NCBI GenBank assembly: GCA_003665825.1
Contig: QPFY01000006.1
Span: forward strand, 124,001 to 188,000
DNA length: 64,000 nucleotides
Reading direction: 5' to 3'
From: Microbotryum silenes-acaulis
Taxonomy: Eukaryota > Basidiomycota > Microbotryomycetes > Microbotryales > Microbotryaceae
This document shows, in pieces, positions 34,201 through 46,229 of this stretch. A model generated the notes under the pieces. The model was not told the origin of the DNA, did no database searches, and saw only the letters and a program-made list of their open reading frames with translations. A program made the translations under genes and the position numbers. How positions within the stretch are numbered: position 1 is the first letter of the stretch; each line of letters begins with the position of its first letter.

Positions 34201-34887
34201 GTGGAGTGAGCGGGTCATGGAGTCGACGCATGAAGCGGGTCAGGGCGTACCATGTCGGCGATGATGGTAACACAGGGCTGCTCCTGCTTGGCGACAGGTG
34301 CTGCTTGGCGACAGGTGGTGGCCGGGAGCCCAGGCCAGCGCCACGTCTCGCGCGGTCTGACCGAGGGCGGGACGCAAAAGGACGCACTCGGGACGCTGGA
34401 CGATCTGACCACTGGAACTGCGCCTCAAACAATACCCACCACGGTCGAGAACATCTTCGGACACCTTTGTCCGAGGAGACATGACGTGGCCGTCCCGTTT
34501 GTGGGCAAAATGGTTGCCCACTTATTCTGGGGCGGCGCAGGCCCGGCGAGGGAGAGAGGGTGGGGCTCCCCTTGCTTGTAGTCGGGTCCTCGCGCGCTCA
34601 GATCTCAGATCCTCAGAGCTGCTCCGAGACGCAGGGAGACGCTGGAGATGGCGGCGACGCGTCGCGCTCGCGCATCCCGCCCATTCTTCTGCTTTGCCCA
34701 ATCGCCCCCTACTACGTATACGAAGTAACGAACTATACAATGAGCATCCGTCACCTTGCGACAGTCTGAAACGAACGCCCACTTCGAAACACCGGATCAG
34801 TCATACTTCTGCTGCTCCTATCTCGATGAGTCAATCCAATCAACTTAACCACCTCCCGAATCGCAGCCAACGTTCGGCGCTCCGGCG

Positions 34888-35951
34888 ATGAACAGCAGTA
34901 TGTTTGCCGCCGATCGACACGGGTGCTCTGACTGGACTACCGGCTCACGATCACATCTGACACATAGGTTCGTATGCTGCTTCTGGGTACGAGTCGCGCA
35001 CCTCGCCTTGGACTCCCAACCAGTCCGCATATAACGACTATTCGGGTCCGTGGGTGGCCGTCGCGTCGATCGCGTACAGCATCGGTCTGTTCTGACGTTA
35101 CACCGTCGTGCACCCGATCCAGCGTCCACTTCCGCTGGCGTAACGGCCATCTCGAATCCTGCGTCGTACAACTCTCAATCGTCTCCGGGATCTGCTTCGT
35201 CCAACCAACCAGTTTACCGTCCCACGTTCCCCGATCCTGGACGCATCGATGGCCCGTATCTAGCTCCGCCAGCAAGCAACAATCTCGCAAGCATGGTCGA
35301 ACAAGGAGGGAACAATCCTGACGGCACGGGTATTGTCTTTGACGCGGCAGGTTTGCCAAATACTGCACCTTCCGCTCGCGATCGCCAACAGTCGCGGGCC
35401 GCACAACTTTCCCAAGACGAGGAGGGAGGCCGCGCATCAGGAGGGAGGGATGTATCAGCGAATATCTGCGCCCAGCTTGGAACGCACCCGTGGCCGACAA
35501 GAACGTTGAGACCAAATGCCAATGGTACAGCATCATCCTCAAGGAACTGTTCCGTGAGTACAAGAAGTGCAGCCTGCCTACTCTTCCATACACGGTGCCT
35601 AATTTTGACCCGGCTCGCTGTCTTCAGAGTTCGCGCTCCGCCGACGCTCCGTGCTGGACGGCGAGAAGATCCAATCGCCCAAGTTCGTCTATGACGTAAA
35701 GGCTCTCAGGGACAACACCAGAATCATTGTTCAGCGCGGCGCGCTCCTTCGCAAAGCGGATTTCCGAAGCCCGAGTCGCAAGCTTAAGTTGTTGGATCCC
35801 ATTGCTGCGTGCAGGCGAGCTGAGCTTCAGGCTGGAGGAAGAGGTAATCGGGTCAAGTGCAGGCCAGGAAATGGCCGACGGCGATGAAGGCGGCGACAGC
35901 GATGCTGACCGGCGGACTCGGAACACGAGCTCCGACGAGGACAGCGAGTGA
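34888..35951 (+). CDS. Unrecognised multi-exon gene
   Basis: I do not recognise this protein. An ATG at 34888 opens a 10-nt exon, then a 70-bp intron (34898-34967) leads to an exon reading SSYAASGYESRTSPWTPNQ. A second intron (35046-35122) leads to a Ser/Asn/Pro-rich stretch (ISNPASYNSQSSPGSASSNQ). After an unclear junction near 35.45 kb the frame continues EYLRPAWNAPVADKNVETKC and WYSIILKELF. A third intron (35554-35637) leads to FALRRRSVLDGEKIQSPKF. The frame ending at 35951 has an acidic tail (SSDEDSE). Splice sites agree in phase at three junctions, which supports a real gene. The N-terminus is disordered-like; no enzyme motif is visible. Confidence 0.45.
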
Positions 35952-37406
35952 GGTGACGATGGCCGAGCTCTCAGCGCCAGCCAGACTCGTCGACGCGCAT
36001 GCGGTGCGGAGATCTTGGCTGTTGAAGGGCCAGAATTCGTTGGACAACACAGGCCACCACAATAGTTATTTCATAGTTATGCTTCATATGCATCCGGCTC
36101 TTGGTGACTAGAGGCGGAGAGGGCGATTGTTCGTTGCCCTTCGTGCCTCCCTGGGCCGCTCGAGACCGCCGACCTCTCCTTGTTGACGTGGGATGTGCCA
36201 GTGACGTAATCCTGCTCACAAACATTATCCTTCTTGTTCTGGGTTGTTTTCGAAGTATTATGTAGAGTTGAATTGCCCAGTGAGAATGGAGTGCTCCCTG
36301 ATCCGTGGTCCAGACGGAGCGTCTGCTTTCCGGAAGTGACTCTTTGAGCAAAGAATGAATGAACAGAATTCGCAACGCGCTTCCACTGATTGCAGTGTAT
36401 GTTAGCATCTTTTTATTATCTATTAGCACTAAAGTGAACGGGCAAGGGTTGCATCTGGCCGGGCTCGGTCTTCGCCAAAGTGCCAATCAGAGCTACTGGG
36501 CCACGGTGACGACCCCGGGCCGGCTGACTTCAAGCGGCGCGCGCTCCCAGAAGAAGGCGAACTGATCTGAGCCCCTGAACGCGCAAGCGGAGCGGAACAC
36601 GTAGGTAATCAATCGTAGGTAGCGAAGTAGCGACAAAGTACGTGCTTGATGAGAGGTGGATCGAACGCGATAATAGGTTCGGTGAAAACATGGAAGGCTT
36701 AGGCTTGTAACAGGCTCTTGGAGCGAAAACCTCAATTGACTCCGAGACAAGATCGATGGCCGCTCATACCTACCTCTTACTTGATAAACATTACCTCTCA
36801 TCAATGAGGTAGGTCGCCAATCCTCAGGCTACATGGTGAGTGCTCAAAGCAGAGAGAATTCTTGCATTCGCCCCACTAAACTGAATTGTCAGCACTTCTG
36901 CCCCCGTCAAGCATAGACTAGACTTGATCTTGAGATCTTGACACCAAGCTCTTCTTAAAACAGGCGCAAGTCTCAGTAGCAGGGATCGGGATCGGTGCAA
37001 AGGGTCTTTGGCGGCGCCATGGCAGGAAGTCGAATCCTTCGAGCGGGAATCCTCAGAGAGAGAGAGCCGCCGAGCCATCTTGTTCGGAAGAAGGGCTTGC
37101 ACGCACATGCCAACTTTGCTATTCAACCTTGTCCGAGGGTAGGAGATACATTCTCTATATTGACCAAACCCACTCACCCATTTTCACGTGGTAGACATTC
37201 TAGGTACTCGAGCAGTTGCATGCGCTTTAACTGAAAAGTCACCCGGCAAGTCACCCGGCAGGAGTAAGACAGGCGCAGCCCAGAGATTAGGTCTGACAAT
37301 ATTTCTCTCTATGAGACGGTGATATTACTCTCACCCACCGCAATTGAGACGACGTTAGTTTGCAAACACCATGTCCATTGTTTCAACATCAAGTTACTCC
37401 ACTAAT
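35952..37406. other. Non-coding stretch
   Basis: No supportable gene. The only repeat noticed is a 12-bp duplication (AAGTCACCCGGC twice) at about 37237-37260. Confidence 0.4.
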
Positions 37407-37524
37407 TCAATCTAAATCAGAAGCTGGTCTAAACGCCCAAGAAGTATTCGTCTTCCTGACCAGCAAAGTCATCGCCGTAGCTTTCATCCGAAGAGCTGCC
37501 CATCTCACCGTCCTGCTCGAGGAG

Positions 37525-39582
37525 TTATGCGGAGAAAGGCTCCACCTCCTTTGCCATCTGCGCCTGAATAACCCGCACTTGCTGAACGTCACGGGTCAGC
37601 GGTGGAGGCCGCGCCGAGTCGTCGAGGCCAGATGTCTCCATAGGACCGCGTGTTCCCGATCGATTATGTGCAGGTAGCTGGTGATGTTTCGCCTTCTTGA
37701 CATTTCTTCCCGTCGCGTTCAATCCTTGATGTAAACCACGAAATTCTGACAGTGCAGGAGGCATGGGCTCGGAATCGCCCTCTGACTGCCCGCGAGTGTC
37801 GAGCCAAACATCGAAGAAATGGTCGTTCTGGGACCAAGAACATTCGCGCAGCTGAAGAAGCTCCATCCGGCGATCCAGTATAATGAGCGCGCGGTCTCAG
37901 ATCTCTTCAACATCTTCAGTGCCGAATATGGACTTGGCATCAGCTGGGTCGATCGATTCAGGAAGGGTATCTGTTGGGATGGTTTGAAAGATGTCAGGGC
38001 GACATAAGAGGTGATATGGAGCACGCTGTATCGAAAACTTGCCCGACACGTTAGTCCAAAGTGTTTGGCAACTAGTGATACGAGTCTTTTCATCTTCGAT
38101 CCAAGCCAAAGCTTGCCGCACCTCGGCGCCGATCCGCGCTTTCTCCTCACCGACTCGATCCTTGGCGCGCACAGCTGCTACCCGAAGTTCGGAATGAGGC
38201 GGGGGTTGAACTCGACTTGGCAGGACCAGATATGGGCGTATGCATGGAAGACGTTCGTGGCGAACTCCAGTCGCTTGAAAAGCTTTGGCAGGAGCTGCCT
38301 CTGGTGACAAATGATAGGAAAGTAGGCGCATTTGGTCTGTGCCAACGAGACTGAGGAGGAAGGGACGCGTCGTGATCGAAGCATACCTTTTCAATGTGGT
38401 GCTTGAATTTACAAGCAATGTCGTATAAGGCTCCGATCTTGGCGTTTTCAGGAAGGCGCTCTGAGATGTGCTTGAGGATGGCAAGCGCATAGTACAATCT
38501 GAGTGGTCGGAGGGGAATATGCGCATTAGTACTGGGAGAGGAAAGCGGAAGCGACTAAATCCCGCCAGACAGCTCTGCGCTCACTTTTCACCAGAACTCT
38601 CAAGATTGACCATTTTCAGGTTTACATCATGCCGGCATACGCAGGCAACGAGTCCGGTGTCGACTACTCGTGACGAGGTTGAGCCAGCTCCGTCGTCGGC
38701 AGCCTTCCACGACTCTGTGCACGTCTACGAGGGTGAGTGGGTGTAGAGGTAAGCGATCCCATTACGGCAAATGCAGAGAGCGGGATTACTCACCTTTTTG
38801 GTCGGCCGCACCGAAGCTTCAACCTCGGCCTTCATCGCCTGAACCTCTTCCTCACCCAAGAAAATGTCCGGAACGATCTGGTCGTGCTTCGAGTTTTTCT
38901 CACGCGTTTGCTGAAAGTTGCCGTCGTATGCAAGCACGCAATCCAATGTGACGTCGTGACAAGGTTGATTAAGTCACGTTGGCCCGAAGCACGCGGGACA
39001 CTTGTTGGAACGAATCGACGGTGCCTACGAGAAGGTCCCCGCTGTCCTTCTCGCATGTTTCGAGAGCGCGGTACTCGTCGATCGCGGTGCTTCGGAAGGT
39101 CTTTGTCCTGCATGCGCGGAAGGCAGGCTTTAAGCATGTGCCTCTGAAACGATGGCGGCGTCCAAGCTCACCCAAGGATGTCCCGTATAGTGACCCCGAC
39201 CCCACCCACAACGGGAGTAATAGTCTTTGAGGCCGTCCGCATAGCCGGTGAAAGCGCGGGGGACTGACCTTCCAGCTCGCGTGGGCCTGCTCGACCAGTC
39301 GAAATGAGAAGGCGGTCATCGGCATTGAAGCGGTCGAAGAGATGAACCCTAGTTGGGCCAAGCGTTCGACGTCCGTAGCACACCGCGACTCGGAGGCACA
39401 GAAGGTGACCTCTGGCAGGTTGATAGACTGACGGTTTGGACTTGTATCTGCTCTTCGGCGGCATGGCGACGCCAAGTCAAGTGCATGAGCAAGAGGACGA
39501 ACGCGAGCCGTGGGGCCTGTACGGTCGATGGCGACGCTGCAATGAGCTGTAGCGGAAGCAATAAGGTGAGGCGGCAAGTCAA
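37525..39582 (-). pseudogene. KDZ (Kyakuja-Dileera-Zisupton) transposase, degraded
   Basis: Pieces in several frames follow the KDZ order. The N-terminal cysteine module (about 39300-39420) reads FCASESRCATDVERLAQLGF and MPMTAFSFRLVEQ. CPACFG (about 38984-39000) and CVLAYDGNFQQTR (about 38901-38950) give the first catalytic aspartate. AADDGAG and DTGLVACVCRHDV (about 38620-38700) follow, then IGALYDIACKFKHHIEK (about 38375-38430) and VFHAYAHIWSCQVEFNP (about 38205-38260). The DGEGTER-like box that should come next is missing: the frame stops at IPNFG, and the sequence jumps to a coiled-coil tail (VRAKDRVGEEKARI). That loss and the frame changes make it a relic. Some gaps are introns. KDZ elements are abundant in basidiomycetes. 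Confidence 0.78.
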
Positions 39583-39708
39583 GTGGAAGGTCCCTCGCGT
39601 GTTGCGCTGGGCCTCACTGCCGCCAACGCGTGTGCTCGGACCCTTCGATCTCGGGACCGAAATCCCGCGCGACCGCTTCGGACCTGTGACTCTGACGACA
39701 CCCCGCCG

Positions 39709-39790
39709 TTGAGATCATCGTCAATTTCCCAAGCTCGCGCCGCCGAATTTTTCTGGAACAAACCTTCAGCTCTCAAGAGCTTCAGGGATA
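39709..39790 (+). repeat. Left arm of the inverted repeat flanking uL6m
   Basis: It begins TTGAGATCATCGTCAATTTC and ends AGAGCTTCAGGGATA, and it matches the reverse complement of 41038-41121 with a few mismatches and a C-run length difference. It lies between the KDZ relic and the uL6m start codon. Confidence 0.85.
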
Positions 39791-40000
39791 AGGTAAAAAA
39801 ACGTTGACAAAAAGGCCAAAAAAGGGCGTTTTTCCACATGCGTCTCTGGCTGGGCTTTCCGGGGTCCTGGCCAGCAAGGCTCGAACGGGCTCGGAAGGGA
39901 AGCTGAAAGAGGCAGGCAACAGCTGAGTCTGCGAAAGCAGCTCGAGTTCGTCTGCTGTCCTTCGCTAGGTTGGCCGCCAACCACCGCTTGCAGCTACTTC

Positions 40001-40932
40001 ATGGCCAGTTTCAGACGGGCCCTAGGTGCAGGCGACTTTTGCTCAATCTGCTGCAGTACTACAGCCCGTCTCCGCACCCCGTCATCATCGTCGTCATCGT
40101 CGCCGTGCTCGCCCTCGCTCAAGCTGGCTCAGCGCATTCGACTGTTCAGCTCGAGCAGTGTCGCCCCGTCACACATCGGCTCACAACCCGTGGCGTTGCC
40201 GCCGGTAGTACAACTTGTCGTTGAGGTAGCCCCCCGCGGGCCGTCGGCGCCGCAACGTTCGACCCGGCTGCTCGTCACAGGACCCAAGGGCGAACTTGCG
40301 GTGGATATCCCATCGTTCATGAAACTCGCCTCGCCTCGCTTGACCAATGATCCCGCCAGTCGCGGAGTGGCACGCGGAGCTGAGCCCTCGTCGGTCGTGC
40401 TGTCCGTGCAGGATTCTCGGATCAAGCATCAGCGCGCAATCTGGGGCCTGACCCGCTCGCTCCTGGCCAACGCCGTGTATGGCGTATCGCAAGGATTTAG
40501 CCTTCCTATCCGGCTCGTCGGCGTCGGTTATCGCGCATCGTTGGAGCCTGCATCTACAGCGCCGGCAAAGATTCCATCACCCCCGTCATCTACGTCATCC
40601 GAGCCCGCCTCAAGCGCACAGCGGCTGCATCTCAAACTCGGTTTCGCGCACCCGATATTCGTCGATTTGCCACACGATGTGCATGCTTCTGTGCCTTCGA
40701 CAACCAGTATCGTCCTGTCCGGGATCGACCAGCAACGTCTGGGCCAAGTTGCCGCTCGCATACGCAGTTGGCGAGTGCCCGAACCATACAATGTAAGCAT
40801 GTCACTCAACCCCACGGGCTCGGCTCTGAATGGGGCGCTAACATAGCCTTCTGAATTGACGGTGCTCCATAGGGAAAAGGGATATTTGTGGGTGAAGAAG
40901 TTGTAAAACGTAAAGAGGTCAAGAAGAAGTAA
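40001..40932 (+). CDS. MRPL6: Mitochondrial large-subunit ribosomal protein uL6m
   Basis: This is the only clear host gene. Exon 1 (40001-40792, 264 codons) starts with ATG and a Ser/Arg-rich, acid-poor leader (MASFRRALGAGDFCSICCST) typical of a mitochondrial presequence. The L6 domains follow: GPKGELAVDIP, RAIWGLTRSLLANAVYGVSQ, IRLVGVGYRA and HPIFVDLPHDV, then RIRSWRVPEPYN. An 80-bp intron (40793-40872, donor GTAAGC, branch-like GCTAAC, acceptor CATAG) leads to exon 2 (40873-40932), which adds GKGIFVGEEVVKRKEVKKK and a TAA. PEPYN-GKGI joined across the intron is the conserved L6 C-terminus. The product is 283 residues and looks intact. uL6m sits near the factor-binding side of the mitoribosome. 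Confidence 0.93.
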
Positions 40933-41037
40933 GCTGCAGAAGAGGCTGCTCGGAGCAGACCCGACCTCAGAGTACTTGTCCTTTGATTCATGTGACAACT
41001 GAGGCCGCGCGAATCGGACTGGAAGCCCTAAAGGATG

Positions 41038-41121
41038 TATCCCTGAAGCTCTCTAGAGCTGAAGGTTTGTCCAACGAAAATTGGGGGGGGCGCGAGCTGG
41101 GGAAATTGATGACAATCTCAA
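41038..41121 (-). repeat. Right arm of the inverted repeat flanking uL6m
   Basis: Reverse complement of 39709-39790 at most positions, beginning (plus strand) TATCCCTGAAGCTC and ending ACAATCTCAA. It starts 106 bp after the uL6m stop codon. Confidence 0.85.
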
Positions 41122-41590
41122 CATTAGTAATTCTCGTTGGCGCGGGGCGGCTCCCGCACAGGCCCCAGCCAGCCGGCACAAGCCGACACAGAGACCGGCG
41201 TGAGAATGAGAAACGGCGTGAAACGGCGCGGAAGCATGCCTTCGTCGTTTGGCTCCGTCTGATAGCTGTGTACGAACATCAATATCTCAGTAGCTCATGG
41301 TCCAACCTTTCTCGGGGAGTAGTTAATCAGTCACGAACGGTGCTCAATCGGTCCGACAAATCAGTCATTGGTAACAAGTGGCATTTGTGTTCCCCACCCC
41401 TGCGGCGATGTCGATCTCTCCCAGTTCACGTGTCTTAGTCGTGCCTCCCGACGCCGAGTGACGGTCCCGAGTCATTGCTCATTGGACAGCATCTGCAGTG
41501 GGAGCTTGGCTTGACAAGAGGCAGTCGCTCTTGCCAACATGGCGAACGAGTACAGTACACTTATCATGGACTCAACAGATCTGCACTGAG
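41122..41590. other. Non-coding stretch downstream of uL6m
   Basis: No supportable gene or repeat seen. Confidence 0.4.
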
Positions 41591-41596
41591 GGTCGG

Positions 41597-41925
41597 TTAA
41601 TTCCGGTAATACCCTCTCTGAAGGGTATTACCGAGAGGGTATTACCCAGGTCTCACCTGGGTATTGTTCTGAGCGCGCCTGGGTATTACCCAGGCGCGCG
41701 GTATTAACCCCACGTCGGGCATTAACTCTCTGACGGGTATTACTCATCTCCCTGGGTAATACCCAGCTGAAGGAGTAATAACCAGGCGCGCGGTAATACC
41801 CCCCAGCGGGGTATTAATTTTGGCATGGGTAATATCTGCTTGGATGGTTATTCCCCCGGCCTCCGGGTTTCCGTACGTGCAGCGTAGTTATTACCGGGGT
41901 TGGGGATTATTACCACCGCAATACC
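41597..41925. repeat. Array of GGTATTACC palindromes
   Basis: About 17 copies of a near-palindromic word (GGGTATTACCC, GGTAATACC and one-base variants) occur in about 330 bp, many extended by flanking inverted arms. The best is a 27-bp palindrome within 41670-41705 in which CTGGGTATTACCCAG is flanked by GCGCGC on the left and matched on the right. Spacing is irregular (about 15-25 bp). No coding frame. Confidence 0.8.
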
Positions 41926-44281
41926 ACCCCTCGGATGTCTAGAACTTCTCTGTAACACTCTTGCCTCTGGCAGTGGATGAAACAGACGAGTGAAGGAAGC
42001 CAGTGTATTATTCCAGGTTCAAAAAATTGGGCCGAGCTTCGTCGTCCATCCGGTCAAAGATGTACTCCCGAGACTCCTCTCGACCAACTTCCCTCCGATG
42101 TATGCGACCAGCTGAGCCAAGGATGCACCGCAGATCCACGATCTCGACCGCTCCTGAAGCATGTTGACCTTAAGTGAAGAACAAGTTCTGATGCTTCTGC
42201 GCTCCTACAGCAGACACAGCCTTCCGCTTGCCGCTTTGGCGTCGGCTTGGCAATCGGGGCCTGTTCGATCGCGTCGTAGACGGGTTGCAAGTGGCTCAAA
42301 CCAAGCGACCGTACCTTCCTAAGCAGGAAGTTCTGTGAAGCGACAGGAACGTGTCAGGGTCGTAGGTCCACCTGGCACAATCAGGTGCGAATGCGCGCAC
42401 CTGCTCCCCCTATCGGAACTCATAAATCGCCAAAAGTTGACCAAAACGTTCGACACGATCGGCTCCTTAGCGTTCACGAGGGAACGCCTGGGAGTTGTCT
42501 TGTGCATGTGCTCGAGCTCCATCTGCTTGCACTAGGGATACTTCCTCAGTGCCGGTACACTGATGAGATAAGAGAAGCGAGGAAACCGCGAACAAGCCAT
42601 TTGCAAGGCAGCATCCGCACACTCAGGTGCATCAGCTCACAGAGAAGAGGTCAAATAATTCACATCGCAAGCAGTTTGTGCTCCTTAAGTAGAACATGAC
42701 TGACAATGATTCACTGCGTCCTGTGGTAACTGCCGAGCCTTGCTTGCGACACGCTTGACCGTTAACGGTTGAGCCGCTCCATGGCAACTTAGCGATCAAG
42801 ATCCATGCTATTCGATGAAATCGGCTATGTGTAAGGTGTAAGACTGCATGTATTGAATATGCGAGTTACTACTTGAGACGCTGCCAGAGGCTTGTGTGTC
42901 GTTTGACAGCGCCGTGTCGTCGATCTGAGCGCCGACCACGTTTGAGAGTCCGGGAGAAGACTTAGCGAATGGAGCAATGGGCGCGGTCGCGGACATTTTC
43001 TCAATAGTCGTGCACATTAGTGAGCAGTAATTCAAAATCGTAATCAAGCTATGTGAGCCTGCGCAAAGCGCGCGCGCGCGTCTCCGTTTCTCCCTTTGCC
43101 TCTTTCCGTTCACGTGTTCAGTCCTTCTCCCACCCACCTTTCTGTCCCCTGCCACACGGGAGCTCAGCAATGGGAGGATCTGCATCCGGGAAGGACGAGG
43201 AGATTCAAAGTCTGAATGGGAAGGGCACTGGTGAGCTCAGCTTGGAGTAATTGTTCTGACTCAAGGGTGTGCTTCGCCACGTTCGGGCTCAGGTTCGGGC
43301 TGATTCGGGCTGATTCGGGCTGACTCACGTTTGGGCTACGTCGGCCAACTTTTCGCTGACGTGTTGCCTCGGTCCACCCCCTGCAGCCAGAAAGTACGTC
43401 GATGCGGATGGCATGTACGTATGAAACGACAGAGGCGATATGAGCTTGTGTGAGTATACTTGCAAGCACGGGCAAACTGACAACGTCCCTTACAGTCGGC
43501 TTCGCTTAGGCGCCGGCCACTTCAACGAGCAGAACCCGACCACCGACTAGCTCTGACTTCCCTGCGCCACTCGTAACATTCCTCGACTCAGTAGGTGATG
43601 TAGTAGTGACAGAAATTAGAACGCCTGTTCCGGTCCAGGTGTATGGGCCGCTTGCGGACATCGGCCGGGAATGGTCTCACAGCTAGCAACTGCCCGAAGA
43701 ACATCATCCCAAGGACGCGTGCAGACTCGTCTGTGCCAGAACAAGCACCTACACAATTGTGGAGGAACATGCCCCTTCGAAGCAATAGGAGATCGTCAAG
43801 TATGTAAGTAACACCCGCCGGTCCTTACCTAACTGTGCGCTCGCTTGCGCGCTGACCAATCACTTCTCCCTCGGCCCTTGCAGAAGGGACATGTTTCCTT
43901 GCGGTCACATCGGATGACCGGCTCTAGAGGCCCGGGCCCGTCAAGAAGCAAGTAGACCGATCAAAACCCTAACAGAAGCCAACAGATCATCTACAAGAGG
44001 AACCTTGGCAACCGTCGAAACGAAGAGGAACAAGACGAGGATCAGGGACAGGACGAAGAAGACGTCAAGGAGTTGGAACGCTCTCCAAGGACTTGAGGAA
44101 GCGGAGCACGCGCGGCAGCTGCGGATGATTTGGACGCCAACGATCCAAACCATCCGGCTACGGGTCAGAGATGGTAACGGAGGTAGACACTTGCTAGATA
44201 ATGCACTAATCCATACCACAATATGTACTACAACATCTCTCATGCAATATAAAATGGCTGCATTAACATTAGTAATATGAA
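41926..44281. other. Mostly non-coding stretch
   Basis: No gene that I can support. Short frames exist (for example a Ser/Ala-rich minus-strand frame at 42808-42996 and a basic/acidic plus frame at 43985-44100) but none resembles a known protein or shows convincing exon borders. A tandem GATTCGGGCT repeat is at about 43300-43321. Confidence 0.35.
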
Positions 44282-44297
44282 CGCGAGCATTAGTAAT

Positions 44298-44402
44298 TTA
44301 TGCTACAGACCCTAATGAGTAAGCTAATATCAATTGAGCTCGCACTAGCAATTAATGATACAGAACCTAATGAGCAAGCTAATGTGAATTAAGCTCGATC
44401 AC
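44298..44402 (+). repeat. Two AT-rich tandem units of about 55 bp
   Basis: Two diverged units share CTAATGAG-AAGCTAAT and end in GAGCTC or AAGCTC. They lie just left of the second TATTACC palindrome cluster. Confidence 0.55.
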
Positions 44403-44437
44403 GCTCCCGAAAAGAGCCCCTATTGAGACTTTTTGGA

Positions 44438-44546
44438 TGGTATTACCCATTAAAATTGGAAATAACCGAACCGAAGGGAATACCGTCTGCTTGGGTAATA
44501 CCATCGTCACGTGGGTAATACCCAACCAGCGGGTATTACCCGCCAA
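44438..44546. repeat. Second cluster of GGGTATTACCC palindromes
   Basis: Four clear copies (GGTATTACCC, GGGTAATACC, GGGTAATACCC, GGGTATTACCC) and two variants in about 110 bp, the same word as at 41597-41925, 2.5 kb away. Confidence 0.7.
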
Positions 44547-44608
44547 AAACGTCGCTCAGTGCTGGTTCCTCGCATTCGCTTGACGAGGATCTAGTGATCA
44601 CTGATGAT

Positions 44609-44998
44609 CCGCATTAGATCAGATCACCGCCAGATCAGATCAGATCTGATTTGAATTTTTCTAATTCTGCCTTGATTGATCTGATCTTGATCTGATCTGA
44701 GACATGGAATTGCCTAATTTGGCACAGAGAGACTTCTACATGTCTACATGCTGAAATCCTCATTCATCCTCATCCTCCTCCAAAGTGATCACCTTGCTAA
44801 GCCGCCGCTTTTTGGAGGAGCTCCCCGCTTTTATGACTGGATTGGGTCGCATGATCCCTATGAGAAAGGGTTTGCGCAGTTGAAATCACAATGGCACCAT
44901 CTAGGTACCGCCTACCTTTGGATTTTTTTCCTCGAGGCTTGATTGATCTGAACTTGATCTGACCCCCGTCAGATCAGATCAGATCTGATCTAATGCGG
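44609..44998. mobile_element. 390-bp inverted-repeat element rich in GATCAGATC
   Basis: Both ends carry CCGCATTAGATCAGATC in inverted orientation, followed by further GATCAGATCTGATC-type words. The interior has a 64-codon open frame (44748-44942) of unknown meaning. No target duplication is evident, so this may be a MITE whose flanks have changed. Confidence 0.6.
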
Positions 44999-45612
44999 GC
45001 CCTTGGACTGATCAGGTACTCGTTGCGACAGCTCGTCTTGTCCAACGTCAAACTTCACAACTTGCAGGACTACTCTCTCGGCGATCAAAGACTACAGAAT
45101 TATTTTTGGGTATTCTATTGTCTTCATGCGCTGGGCGTTGTCCAGCATGCGAGAGTGGCTACATTTTCAAGCGAAGCACAGCCAAAGACATCCTGATCCC
45201 CAGGCCTACAACGTTTGATTTCGAGGAATGCCAAATCGCGTGCTGCAATCACTGATTCGCGTGGTCCATCGGCGGAGCGACCTAGAGGGCCAGCACACCT
45301 ACTACTAAATGTGATTATAGAGGCTGACTCGGGGTACACTTTGTGTGTTCAGTCTCGAGCACAAGCTTGCCTCCGGAAAGGCAGCGACCGGAGCACGTGC
45401 TCGTGACGTCCGAGTCCGAGGCAAAGTTGCGACTCAGGGCATGTCCAAGTTGCGATCCTTCTTTTTCTGAACATGGGGCAACGTCATGGGAATTGGGAAG
45501 CAGTTAATGTAAGTTGAATCCGGTGCAAAGAAAGACAGAGACCTGACTCCTTCCCCTTCTCACCCTCACCGGCCCGGCCAGCAATCGCATTCAACACGCC
45601 AAACCTACTAAC
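44999..45612. other. Non-coding left flank of the LTR nest
   Basis: No supportable gene. The last five bases (45608-45612, CTAAC) are the target duplication of Copia element A. Confidence 0.45.
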
Positions 45613-45815
45613 TTTTAGGAACCTGAAGCCGAGGCACGAGATACGTAAGTACGAGAGCCGAAGATGATAGTAAAGATAGTTGGAGAAAGAAGAGAAGCGC
45701 TAAGGGAGCGCGCGCGAGGCAGGCACGAGCCGCGCGAGGCGACTAATATCAACAACTAGTAACTATTCATAATCAGGAAGACAAGTGGGATGAAACAGCA
45801 ATATACACTCTGACA
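45613..45815 (-). repeat. 3' LTR of Copia element A
   Basis: 203 bp, same length as the LTR at 1046-1248. On the minus strand it starts TGTCAGAGTG after a G-rich polypurine tract and ends CCTAAAA. Confidence 0.85.
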
Positions 45816-45828
45816 CCCCCCCGTGCTG

Positions 45829-46229
<401 letters not shown>

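Noticed and set aside
39709..41121. uL6m as cargo of a known transposon class
   Set aside because: The inverted arms lack an adjacent transposase and a clear target duplication, so I report the structure but not a class.
41597..41925. CRISPR-like array
   Set aside because: The repeated word is palindromic, variable and irregularly spaced, there are no cas genes, and the DNA is eukaryotic.
44748..44942. 64-codon ORF inside the GATC-rich element
   Set aside because: No similarity or context supports expression; too short to call.
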